From Branchipolynoe longqiensis (Eukaryota > Annelida > Polychaeta > Phyllodocida > Polynoidae), in contig CM059193.1 of assembly GCA_030323885.1 (NCBI GenBank), positions 52,604,749 to 52,668,748 of the forward strand: a stretch of DNA of 64,000 nucleotides, written 5' to 3'. A program made the translations under genes and the position numbers. How positions within the stretch are numbered: position 1 is the stretch's first letter; every line of letters begins with the position of its first letter. This document shows, one piece after another, positions 55,501 through 64,000 of this stretch. The notes below the pieces were generated by a model. The model was not told the DNA's origin. It saw only the letters and a list, made by a program, of their open reading frames with translations, and ran no database searches.

Positions 55501-57670
55501 GCTCCCCTGTCCCAACTTGGCTGAGAACTTATGATCCCAATAAGCCACCTTTTGCTGTGAAAAAATGATGCATGTCTAAAAAAGTCATAAATGTGTGTGT
55601 GTCCCGGATGTGAGATGAACGTGTGACCGTGATCTGCCCGTAGCTGCTGCCTAATGTGGGAGTAAATTTTGCGGTGCCACCTTGTAGTGGGTTTGATTGA
55701 CCCAGCTGCTGGTTGGCGTTTCACATGTAAACACATACGGTTATATCATGCATGAGGCGGGTAAGCGTGAATACACATCAATATCGGATTGCTATGAACA
55801 GGCACACATCATCGTCGCCATCGTCACACAGCTTTCACATTCATATATACATTTGTGCATATATTGTGGCATCTGTTTAGCCGGGGGAACGGCCAGCGCA
55901 CCACGTGGTGGGTTTGATCATTTTGATTACACAGTACAGGCTGAGTGAGCTGTCTTGGTATTATGGGGTCTTTGTACAAACATAGACACTAATAAAGTCT
56001 GTACTAGACTACTAAATGACTGAAACATACAATCCTCCAAGCATTGTTTATCCCATCATTACTAACAACCTACTTACTCAAACTACTTCATGTAGTCAAA
56101 AAACACACCTGAGGTATTAACCTTTTAAGCATAACCCTATAAGCTAACAACACTCTATCTAACAGAATAAACAAACTATTCTACTAACACTCACTCCATC
56201 TCAAAATGTTAACTCCAACAACATGATAGTTTTGCAATTCACAACATCGTAGGCATACAAACCTATGAAGGAAAACTATGTACCTAACCACTCCGTAATG
56301 TAAAGGTCTAATCAATACACATGTATGTATCAAGTGTGTAGGAATACAACATATAACTGCTATTTTTGTATGTGAATTGTCAAACTATACCATATGTAAG
56401 TCTTTGAATGTTTGATATTGTTGGTTCAGCTGATTTGGGCTAGCTGCATATATTGTAAATAACTGTATTGTCACATGGCTGGAAGACCAGCGCCACGGCA
56501 CTGACAAAAGACTTTATTCAATGAATAAACTATATTTACAAAAAAAAAAATAAAAATGTCTTCAACCGACAAGTACACCAAAGAATCCTGCATTCTAGTA
56601 GCCTTACCATATAAAATTATGATAACGAACCGCTGGAGCTACAACCTGCACATAAGTAATAGCTAAGCTAATAACCATCCCGGTTCTCTGACCTGCAAAT
56701 AAGTAATGATACTAAAGATAACAGCTATCAGGCTGTACTGCCTGGAACAGTTAGAGTAGGTAAAAAGCAAATATCCTCAATTGTACTATTGAGAGAAGCT
56801 TGTTGAAGTCATGTCTTGAAAAGTATCAGGCTATAAGGCTGTGTAAAAATTTATTAAGCCTGTTTAATAAATTTATTAGCCCAACAAAAAGTTGATCCGT
56901 GTCGGGTTTATTGAATTATAGGGATTTCACAATATTTTTTATAAATATGTTATGTTAACTTTGCAAGAGCAAGATGATCAGATCTAAAGCTATGAGTTGA
57001 ACTAATATATATATATTTTTTTATATGATCTTCAAACATTTGTTTTTGTCAAATGATCAGTATTTTTGAGGTGAACTAGGCACAGTTGGTCTTGAAAATA
57101 TGATTATTATTTTTTATCATATTGAATTTACTTATTGAATTATCTAGAGGTATACAAGGCAGAGTTGGACCTATGATTATCATTATGTATGATGATTCAC
57201 ATATCTAGCTTGAGGAAGTGAGACTGAGTTTCAGCAGGCTGCACAGTGAAGGGAAGTAACTGATGGCAGTAAGACAACAACTCTGAACTATTGGGGAATG
57301 ACTTTCTGATCACTAAAAATGGCATCAACTAATTACTCTGTAACTCCATTACAGGACAGATAGATGCATTTACGTTCATTTGTTATTTTGAAATCAGCAG
57401 GGCTGAAGAGTTAAATATATTTTTTGTATGTTTCTGTAACTTGAGGAAGTGCTACTGTAACTCAGCAGATATATATTTTTTTAGATCATAAGCAATTTTT
57501 TGTCATATATCATATTATTATTATTAATTAACTAATATTGCTAAAGCTGTATAGACATTAGACTATATTACACTGCATAAATGTTTGCTATTGATAATAT
57601 AGAATGATACAAGAGATGACTAAAAACAAAATTCTTTGAGGTTTGACTAGAATTCCTTAAATATTAAATT
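55501..57670. other. Element D 3' flank and unassigned DNA
   Basis: Includes AATAAA signals (55990, 56522) and an A-run at 56541-56550, which could mark the 3' end of an element D transcript. From 56550 to 57670 I see no gene. The region 57230-57400 loosely resembles 50870-50960 (GAAGGGAAGTAAC, ACAGATAG). Confidence 0.35.
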
Positions 57671-57693
57671 TATTCAAATGAATTGAAACTTAC

Positions 57694-57990
57694 CTGGTGG
57701 ATAGGCAACATAAAACTTGTGTTGGATCGTGCAGTCACATGCACTGTTAAACTGTGCTTAAAACTATGGTTACATAAGAAGATTCTTTTCTTGATGATAC
57801 CAGGGGTATTATCTTCACTTCTTCTTTTTGTGGTACAGTGGCATTCCACATCCTCTGATGTGAGATGGCACTGTAGCAGGGTTGTAGTAGTGATGCCCAA
57901 TATGCTACATGTACTCATGTTGTCATAAGACACGACACTAGCCAGTTCTTGTCCATAGGGATGGAATAAACTCATGATGTGAGATGGCAC
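57694..57990 (-). CDS. Candidate small exon with consensus donor
   Basis: A minus-strand frame from Met 57990 ends at CCACCAG followed by GTAAGT (perfect donor, exon end 57694, phase 0). The peptide (99 codons) is rich in Ser, Thr, His and Cys (LTSEDVECHCTTKRR; FLCNHSFKHSLTVHV). No domain is recognised. The acceptor side (AACCAACTACAG) is weak. GATGTGAGATGGCACTGTAG occurs twice (57858, 57974), so the frame overlaps a repeat. It could be chance. Confidence 0.25.
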
Positions 57991-58010
57991 TGTAGTTGGT
58001 TATAATAATT

Positions 58011-58274
58011 AACGAGACGGAGACAGAGGTATTATATAACGGTTATTTACTTCTCATCGGAAAGGGCTCACATACGATAAAAGGTCAATCTGATACATAA
58101 TAACAGGTAGGTTCGAAAAGTCAGATAGATACATATAGTCAAGTATGATATCAGATATGCAGAACATTGGTCAGTTATAATGGTACAAGATTGGTAACCG
58201 GCAGTCCAGAGCATTCGAAGCTTCCCCAGTCTGTGTGAGTCAAGTGGTTAAGGACCGGGACTCAAACTCTTGAC
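58011..58274 (-). repeat. Outer direct repeat of element E (B2-like)
   Basis: 264 bp, about 97 percent identical to 58557-58824. In Ngaro elements the 3' end has the order B1-A2-B2; here it is read on the minus strand as B1 (58824-58557), spacer, B2 (58274-58011). Confidence 0.7.
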
Positions 58275-58556
58275 CCTATCGTTACTCTCCATTTAACAGG
58301 GTGGGTGGGTGGGCGAAGAAACGAGAGGGGTGCTGTGATGGCGGCGGCTGCGGCGGTTCTGATCGAATCTGGAATTGTCTGGCAGTCGCATGACGCAGTA
58401 ACTGCCCGTGGCGCCATCTGGAGGAACCCAAGGAACTAAGTTATGCTTGAAGCATATCACAGGGTTTCTGCCAGATGGTGCCACCGCGTCGGTGTAAGTC
58501 AGTTCATGGGGTTCCTGTCTCCGCCGTAAATTACCAATGTTACGCGTAACATCCAC
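58275..58556 (-). other. Spacer between the element E direct repeats (A2-like)
   Basis: 282 bp with a minus-strand frame of 88 codons of no known family. It carries the word GAAACGAGAGGGGTGCTGTG, repeated at 62159-62180 on the right side of element E, which would fit an A1/A2 repeat pair, but only about 22-24 bases match. Confidence 0.45.
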
Positions 58557-58824
58557 AATTAACGAGACGGAGACAGAGGTATTATATAACTGTTATTTAC
58601 TTCTCATCAGAAAGGGCTCACATACGATACAAGGTCAATCTGATACATAATAACAGGTAGGTTCAATAAGTCAGATAGATACATATAGTCAAGTATGATA
58701 TCAGATATACAGAGCATTGGTCAGTTATAATGGTACAAGATTGGTAACCGGCAGTCCAGAGCATTCGAAGCTTCCCCAGTCTGTGTGAGTCAAATGGTTA
58801 AGGACCGGGACTCAAACTCTTGAC
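58557..58824 (-). repeat. Inner direct repeat of element E (B1-like)
   Basis: Starts immediately downstream of the recombinase end (58829) on the minus strand. It is nearly identical to 58011-58274, with small differences such as CATCAGAAAGG versus CATCGGAAAGG. Confidence 0.7.
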
Positions 58825-58828
58825 CAAT

Positions 58829-59671
58829 TTAAGGGAGAGTTTGAGACCTAGGGCGTATCTGGTCCCTAGGGACATATGTGTGGACTGCCGTAGAGGACCA
58901 TGCCCCGAGATCCATTATCTCCTTAAGCGAGCCTCCAGATGCAGCACATGCCTGGGCACCGCCCCTTCTGAGACTGTGTAGAGAGTAATCGTGAGGTGCA
59001 GTGTGTCCAGTGGCTAAGAGGGCCATTCGTAGTGCTGCCAGGAGGATCGGCGCTGTAAGGGGGCCCTCTTGGCAGTGTGAAGCAGGGTCTGCCTGCGGGG
59101 GAGCCTGGAGTCGTATGTAACGGCACCAGGCTGTCACTGGGCAGCACACGGAGTGGGGGCATGGTGCGATGGATATGGCGTAGTCTTGTCCTGGTCTCCA
59201 CCTAGTCTTTGTGGATCGTACTGTTACGGTGAGCCCTTCGCTTGTGAGTGTCAGGTTGTGTTGTCGTAGTGAGTGGCCAGGGTCTTGGGGGGCGTGGCTG
59301 GCTAGCAGGTTCACTTGTCTCAATAGTGTGGTGTAGCCAATCAGTATGGCCGCTATCAGCACAGCAGCATCTGGTCCAGCAGTAATCAGGTACCGGACCA
59401 CTGCCTGTATTGATGATGGTGATAGGGGTGGGGCTTGTCGTGTTCCGTGGTTTGATAGTCTGAGTACTCCGCGCTTCATTAGGGTTAAGGGGTATGAGTC
59501 AAATGACGTGGTGCCCCCGAACAGGAGGACCCATGTTCTGGCCCCGCTAATATAATTCATTACAGTACCTGGTGCCATCAGGGATTCGTTGAGTGATAGT
59601 GTGTAGGTGAGGAGGTCATACTGGGCGGGGTCCAGAGGGTCGAAATGGCAGGTTGCTGCAAATCGTTGGTA
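58829..59671 (-). pseudogene. Tyrosine recombinase of element E
   Basis: The frame 59578-58829 reads NYISGARTWVLL, TLLRQVNLL (Arg), VRSTKTRW (Lys), LHSLRRGGAQ (His/Arg), LGAWSS (Trp) and VHTYVPR (Tyr). Upstream the same frame continues through DPLDPAQYDLLTY to a stop near 59670, then AVGTWKIKSVQAK. So one in-frame stop separates the recombinase from the RNase H end. All catalytic residues are present. Readthrough or restart at Met 59578 would give a protein lacking part of the core-binding domain. Confidence 0.8.
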
Positions 59672-60781
59672 TCACTTTGCCTGCACGGACTTGATCTTCC
59701 ACGTTCCGACCGCTAGCCCGGCGAAGTAAAGCTCCATCACCCTGGTGTGGGTGTCGTCTGGATAACCTGGGGATAGAGGAGCAATTATAATCGAGATCCA
59801 CAGGTTATCCTGGAGACCTGTAGTGAAAATGTCATCGAATGTTATGTTAATTTCAGTCAAATTCATTTCACGAGTGAGTTTGTTCGCTGTCTTAACAGCA
59901 GTATCATCAATGCTTTTTCTACTGAGGGCATCGGCAAGGATCATATCCTTTCCATGCTTGTGGAGAATCTCCACGCAACAGTGTTTGGTGGCGGCATACA
60001 GCCAGATCTCTCTGGATGTCTTTTTTGGTTGCCTTGTGCTTCGTCATCCACACGCGGCAGTCATTCATAGTGTCATCAAGTTTGTCTTTGGGTATGGTAA
60101 CCGTCATGTCATCTGCGGGTATGACAAAACCGAGCCACTCAAGGGTCTTAGTCGGGGGTATACACTTATTGGGGCAGAGATCCAGGCCCAGTGTGTCTGC
60201 TAGTCGCTTGAAGTCGTCATATGCGGCGGTCGCTGCCTGGAGTGTGGGTGCCACCCCCATAACGTCATCAAGGTAGCAGTGTAAAAAGTGACCTTGTTTT
60301 CGGAGCAGGTATATGACCGCATTCGTGGTCTGAGCACATGCCATAGAGGATGTCCTACACCCGAATGAAGGAGTGGTATCAGTGTAGTAATTTCCGTGTA
60401 TGTGGATGCCTAGCAAGGGGGGGTGGAGAGAGGGCAGGTGCGGAGTTGTCTTTACGCGCGTGCGAGGTCAGCACACCAGATATAACAGCCCGTGCCCAGC
60501 CTCTCCACCTCGTCGGCGGCATCCGTCATATTGGGGAGTGTATAGACTCCCGGCGCATACGTGTGCCTTTTTGTCAGGGTGTTCACCATGTGTGGATGCG
60601 AAACCACAGTTGTTGCCCCAATTCCAGACATTGCAGGGCTGACCGTCCGTATCGCGGTTGAAGTCTTGCCTACTGTTGGCCGTGGCGGGGTAAGGGTTGT
60701 AGACATTGGTGGTGGCGGTGTTTCTGTTGGCGTTATTGTATTTAGCGGTGGGTCAGTTGGTGATTCTGGTGCCGGCTGCAA
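59672..60781 (-). pseudogene. RT with RNase H core deleted, element E
   Basis: 60781-60452 begins with a Pro/Thr-rich linker and ends at CYIWCADLARA, RT motif A. 60416-59919 carries PSFGCRTSSMACAQTTNAVI (motif B) and FLHCYLDDVMGV (catalytic YLDD near 60275), then LGLDLCPNKC and WLGFVIPADDMTVTIP. A frameshift separates these two parts. At about 60010 the thumb words KATKKDIQ run straight into REIWLYAATKHC, which belongs at the end of RNase H, followed by VEILHKHGKDMILADALSR. Thus the rest of the thumb and most of RNase H are deleted compared with element D. Confidence 0.75.
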
Positions 60782-61790
60782 ATGTGTCCCTTTGGAGGTC
60801 CTTTATGGCATAGTTATCTGCCCACCCGAGTAGGAGGCAGCCGTCATCTATCATCTCGAAGACCTGCTCTGACCAGCGACGGCATGTCTCCCACTCCCAG
60901 ACAGACGCCATAGTAGCTAACTGATGAATATGCTCAAGGATCGGCTCCTTCCATGCTACCGGCACTTCCACCACTTTCATCATTCTACACAATGCAGCGA
61001 TGTATTCAGGTAGCGTTCCCTCCGCGAGTCCGACTTTCTCGCGCTTATCACCATGCACAACAAACAGATGAGGGAGTAATGCAGTTTTACCTTTTTTCTT
61101 TGTGACGGCGGTCCCGGCGGCAGTCAGCAGTTCATTGATGGCTTCCGAGTTGTCGGCGTGGCCCATGCAGTCACCGAGTCGGGCGGTCTGTGTCCGTCGG
61201 TGCGATCCAATGTGTGCCACGGCTTCATGGTAAGCATCATTGTACTGTGATTCCTCCATGTGTTGGAACCTCAGTGGGTTTGCTGTCCTCCTCTTTTGCT
61301 GTTTCCTCTACTTGGTCTTTGGTGTGTCGCAGAATTCAGCCACCGCTGTGTGACGGCGTTGACCAGCACCTATCGTCACCACTTCTCCAGTGTCATTTTC
61401 ACTTCCAGTGTCACTGTCACTAGTATCCTGAGTGTGGTCCTCCGTATTCACATTACTTTTCTTGTTTGCCACCTCCAGGGCCTCCATCCTGGTGACGAGA
61501 TCAGTCCTGAGGTGTGCGACCACGTAGTGCATGGCTTGAATTATGTCGCTGTTGCAGCCATCAACAGCGCTGGCCGCCGATGCTTGAGCCGGCGCCGGTG
61601 TGTCCTCGGGTGCTTTTAAGTGTTCGGCTGCCGGCTTTTTGAATCAGGAAGCCCATTGGTTGCTGGCTCCTCGTACTTCTTTGTCCTCTCTCTCTTCAGG
61701 GTTAAGTTTTTTCGGCCCTCCCCATGGCTTTTGAGCAGTGTTCTGCCTGGTGTGTGCAGCATTCCTGATTGATTTTCTGGATTGCGGCAT
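60753..61790 (-). pseudogene. gag-like protein of element E
   Basis: It starts at Met 61790 (MPQSRKSIRNAAHTRQN), passes one stop near 61641, and continues through AVDGCNSDIIQAMHYVVAHL and an acidic stretch (TEDHTQDTSDSDTGSE) to a stop at 61308. A second frame (61259-60753) holds LLPHLFVVHGDKREKVGL, YIAALCRMMKVVEVP and WEWETCRRWSEQVFEMI, the domain shared with gag D. The C-terminal zinc-like pattern of D is missing. Two stops and a frame change make it inactive. Confidence 0.7.
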
Positions 61791-62158
61791 TTCAGCTACA
61801 TGGCGTTCCACAGAGAGACGAGACAGTTTATACTTCCTTGAAAGGCCTAAAGGTCACAGCCGTTAGGCGTTTAAGGCAGATTAAGTCTAAACATATAAGG
61901 TGTCAGAATACGTCAGGTAAATGGTGTCAAGTCAAGTGGCGTCAAGTACAATGGCGTCCGAGTAGTACCCGACTAGAACCCACTGGCACACACAATTAAT
62001 GTCATAAGATAAAGCAATAGGTGCTACTGGCCATGATATTGGTGAATGGCATCCGGTAAATGGCATAAAGTAAAATGATGTGAAGTAAAATGGTGTCAAG
62101 ATCCGGTGCGAATGGAATTATGAGTGGCAGTGCACACCCAACAAGAACACACCGACAC
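61791..62158 (-). other. Element E 5' leader
   Basis: It has many copies of AATGGTGTCAAG / AATGGCGTC-type words (61918-62100). It probably includes the 5' end of element E (A1 repeat) and its insertion point into the Gypsy element, but the exact border is not visible. Confidence 0.35.
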
Positions 62159-62181
62159 AAGAAACGAGAGGGGTGCTGTGA

Positions 62182-62895
62182 TAATTTTGCAAGACACGGT
62201 ATTCCTAGTCAGGTCGTTTCGGACAAGGGTCCACAGTTTAAGAGCCATGAGTATAGGGAGTTTGCGCTACACTATGGGTTCAAGGCCGTGTATTCCAGTC
62301 CACAGTATCCTCGTAGCAATGGGCAGGTAGAACGGTTTGTGCAGACAGTCAAGGACAAGTTAAAGAAGTGCGAGAAGACTGGGTCTGATTTTCAGTTAGC
62401 TTTGCTAAATTATCGTAATACTCCGTTGCCCATCCTAAATGCATCTCCGGCGCAGCTGCTCATGAGCAGGAGGTTGAGGGGCAGATTGCCTATGGCGGAG
62501 GACATTTTGGTGCCCGAAACGCAAAATCCGAAGAGATGCCAGACAGCCAAACGGCAGCAAAGTCAGAAAGTGTTCATGACCGGAAGTGTGGTAAGCCGCA
62601 CGGACCTATGAAAGTCGGAGATAAGATAAAGTACAAAAATCATGCTGGGGAATGGAAGAAAGGGGTTATTTTGGGATGGACTGGGGTTTCTGGGAGAGAA
62701 TATCAAATTTTGAACGAGTCAGGTAATATGTTATATCGTAACCGGGTGCAGATTATTAGGGCGCCTGTGGGGGGGCGACCCGAACTAGTCAGGCAGACGC
62801 AAACTGGGTCAGCGTCAGTGCCGAATGTAAACAGTGCGGCTAATCTAAGTAGGTCAGGTCGGCTGATAAGGCCGGCGAGCAGGTTAGACCTGTAG
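62182..62895 (+). pseudogene. Gypsy integrase C-terminal half
   Basis: The first frame reads NFARHGIPSQVVSDKGPQF (second catalytic Asp) and VYSSPQYPRSNGQVERFVQT (catalytic Glu), then LLNYRNTPLPILNASPAQLL. A frameshift at about 62520-62550 leads to HDRKCGKPHGPMKVGDKIKY and GREYQILNESGNMLYRNRVQ, the C-terminal domain, ending at 62895. The zinc-binding domain and first Asp are missing upstream. It is a different family from the integrase at 47848 (different sequence around the Glu box). Confidence 0.8.
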
Positions 62896-63169
62896 TGGGT
62901 CAGTGTAGCTTGAGTGTGTACACGTATAGGATGTGCATGTAGGTTTAAGTTGTGTTTTCAGCTATGAGAATATTGTATGATATTGATGGACAATTTATGA
63001 CGTCAGGCTTACGGCCGGACATTGAGGACTTAAGTGCATTGAGCACTCAGACGTTGCAAGGACTTGTGTTTAAGTTAAGTACGCATATATGTTGTTGTGC
63101 ATTCGTCTGACTACTATGTTGTTATTGGCATTGTTATTTTGAAATATTTCATGTTTCAGAAATACTTTG

Positions 63170-63178
63170 AGGGGGGGA
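63170..63178 (+). promoter_or_regulatory. Polypurine tract
   Basis: GAGGGGGGGA directly upstream of the LTR. Such a tract primes plus-strand DNA synthesis in LTR retrotransposons. Confidence 0.7.
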
Positions 63179-63180
63179 TG

Positions 63181-63360
63181 TGTAATAGACGTATAGGTGT
63201 GTGGCTAATATATGTTAACGAGATGCAGAGTTTGAGACAAAGGAATATGCTAATGAGATGACGTCAGGGAAAGTTTAGCCGGCGGGTCAAGCGAGCCCTA
63301 GGCCGTGAATAAACCATTCAGTATCCAGAAGTCAAAGTGTTCAGATGTCATACTTTCACA
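63181..63360 (+). repeat. 3' LTR
   Basis: Begins TGTAATAGACG and ends TACTTTCACA, thus TG...CA, 180 bp. AATAAA at 63308 could be its polyadenylation signal. The partner LTR is not in the window, so the end is inferred. Confidence 0.55.
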
Positions 63361-64000
63361 GTGTGCATGTGTTCATATTTATTCATTTGAAATTCATTGA
63401 CAGATGAGATGTTGAATGTGCATGTGTTTTTATTTATTCACTTGAAATTCATTGACAGATGAGGTGTTGAATGTTGCATGTGTTCATATTAAATTCATTT
63501 GAAACTACATAATATAATGGGGATGTTATCATTATTGTCATTAAATGTCATAGACAAAGGTTGACATGAGTGGTTCATTTACAATGCATGAATATATGGT
63601 TGAATGTTATCAATATTGCATCGAGATGTGTTCATTGAAATTCATGGAGGTACATTATTAACATTATTGTCATGAGATGTCTTTCATATTGAAATTATCC
63701 TAGACATAAGGTTGTCCAGAGAGGTTATTCATTCGAAAAATCATGTACATATGGGATGTTGAATGTTGCTTGAAAGGTTCATTTGAAAATTCATTGCATA
63801 AATTGATGAATGTTATCATTTATTTCATGATTGATTTGTTTCCATTGACATAGACATATGATTTTAACATTGCATTTATTATCAAATATTAATTAGCTAA
63901 TGCTATCATTGACATTATTTATGTTATAGGGACATAGTAATGATCGTTGTATGTGATGTATATCATTGACGTTAATTATGTTATAGTAACATGGTAATGA
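63361..64000. repeat. Degenerate satellite, units about 55-110 bp
   Basis: Words TTCATTTGAAATTCATTGAC, GATGTTGAATGTT and CATGTGTTCATATT recur about ten times with variable spacing to the window edge. The array probably continues. Confidence 0.75.

Larger units (their letters stand above)
62159..63360 (+). mobile_element. Gypsy LTR element, 3' part
   Basis: Order: integrase core (62182-62530), integrase C-terminal region (62536-62895), about 270 bp without a frame, a polypurine tract (63170-63178) and an LTR (63181-63360). The upstream half is cut off by element E or by truncation. The order and spacing are typical of Metaviridae. Confidence 0.75.

Noticed and set aside
58011..58824. Pair of LTRs of a small retrotransposon
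   Set aside because: The repeats lack TG...CA ends and any primer binding site or polypurine tract, and they directly follow a tyrosine recombinase, which fits a Ngaro end better.

Overview
The window is eukaryotic, repeat-dense DNA that I read as a mollusc or close lophotrochozoan genome. The reasons are the mosaic of DIRS-type and Ngaro-type tyrosine-recombinase retrotransposons, several non-LTR retrotransposon families, a Gypsy element, tRNA-derived SINEs, and a dispersed repeat at 19828-20092 and 26608-26905 whose wording I associate with gastropods and bivalves. There are no bacterial-style operons. Host coding sequence is nearly absent: only two candidate exons with splice-site consensus were found (11762-12522 and 57694-57990, both on the minus strand). 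The species cannot be named from sequence alone.

Layout. 1-2447: mostly featureless, with one SINE fragment. 2448-7080: a decayed DIRS-like element (A) between 44-47 bp inverted terminal repeats (ITRs), with gag, RT, RNase H and recombinase remnants on the minus strand plus a second, Ngaro-type gag fragment near its left end. 8397-11470: two decayed copies of one LINE. 11762-12522: candidate host exon with 15-residue repeats. 13058-13505: two copies of a tRNA-headed SINE. 13655-18960: DIRS element B preceded by an abutting hairpin module. 19828-26905: dispersed repeats, a minisatellite, and members of a TTAA-associated MITE family and other foldback elements. 27805-30069: ruin of an uncharacterised, probably multi-copy invertebrate gene. 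30170-31138: LINE tail and a SINE. 31217-36646: DIRS element C with the same hairpin module, an open recombinase frame, almost no RT, and a 1.2-kb MITE inserted in gag. 36985-45415: LINE fragments and MITEs, several nested. 47848-49271: a lone Gypsy-type integrase. 51499-55500: Ngaro-like element D (plus strand). 58011-61790: Ngaro-like element E (minus strand). 62182-63360: Gypsy integrase end, polypurine tract and 3' LTR. 63361-64000: a degenerate satellite.

How the parts relate. The five tyrosine-recombinase elements share one logic: gag, then RT-RNase H, then a tyrosine recombinase that integrates a circular DNA intermediate. None is intact. C has lost RT-RNase H but keeps an open recombinase frame; D lacks the RT palm but has open gag and recombinase frames; E lost part of RT plus the RNase H core at one junction. 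They look like non-autonomous or dying derivatives. The most unusual structures are (1) the hairpin module glued to the left ITR of both B and C, and (2) five diverged MITEs sharing TGTCACA-type termini, an internal block and a small hairpin. Boundaries and family names are reading-based; no database search was possible.
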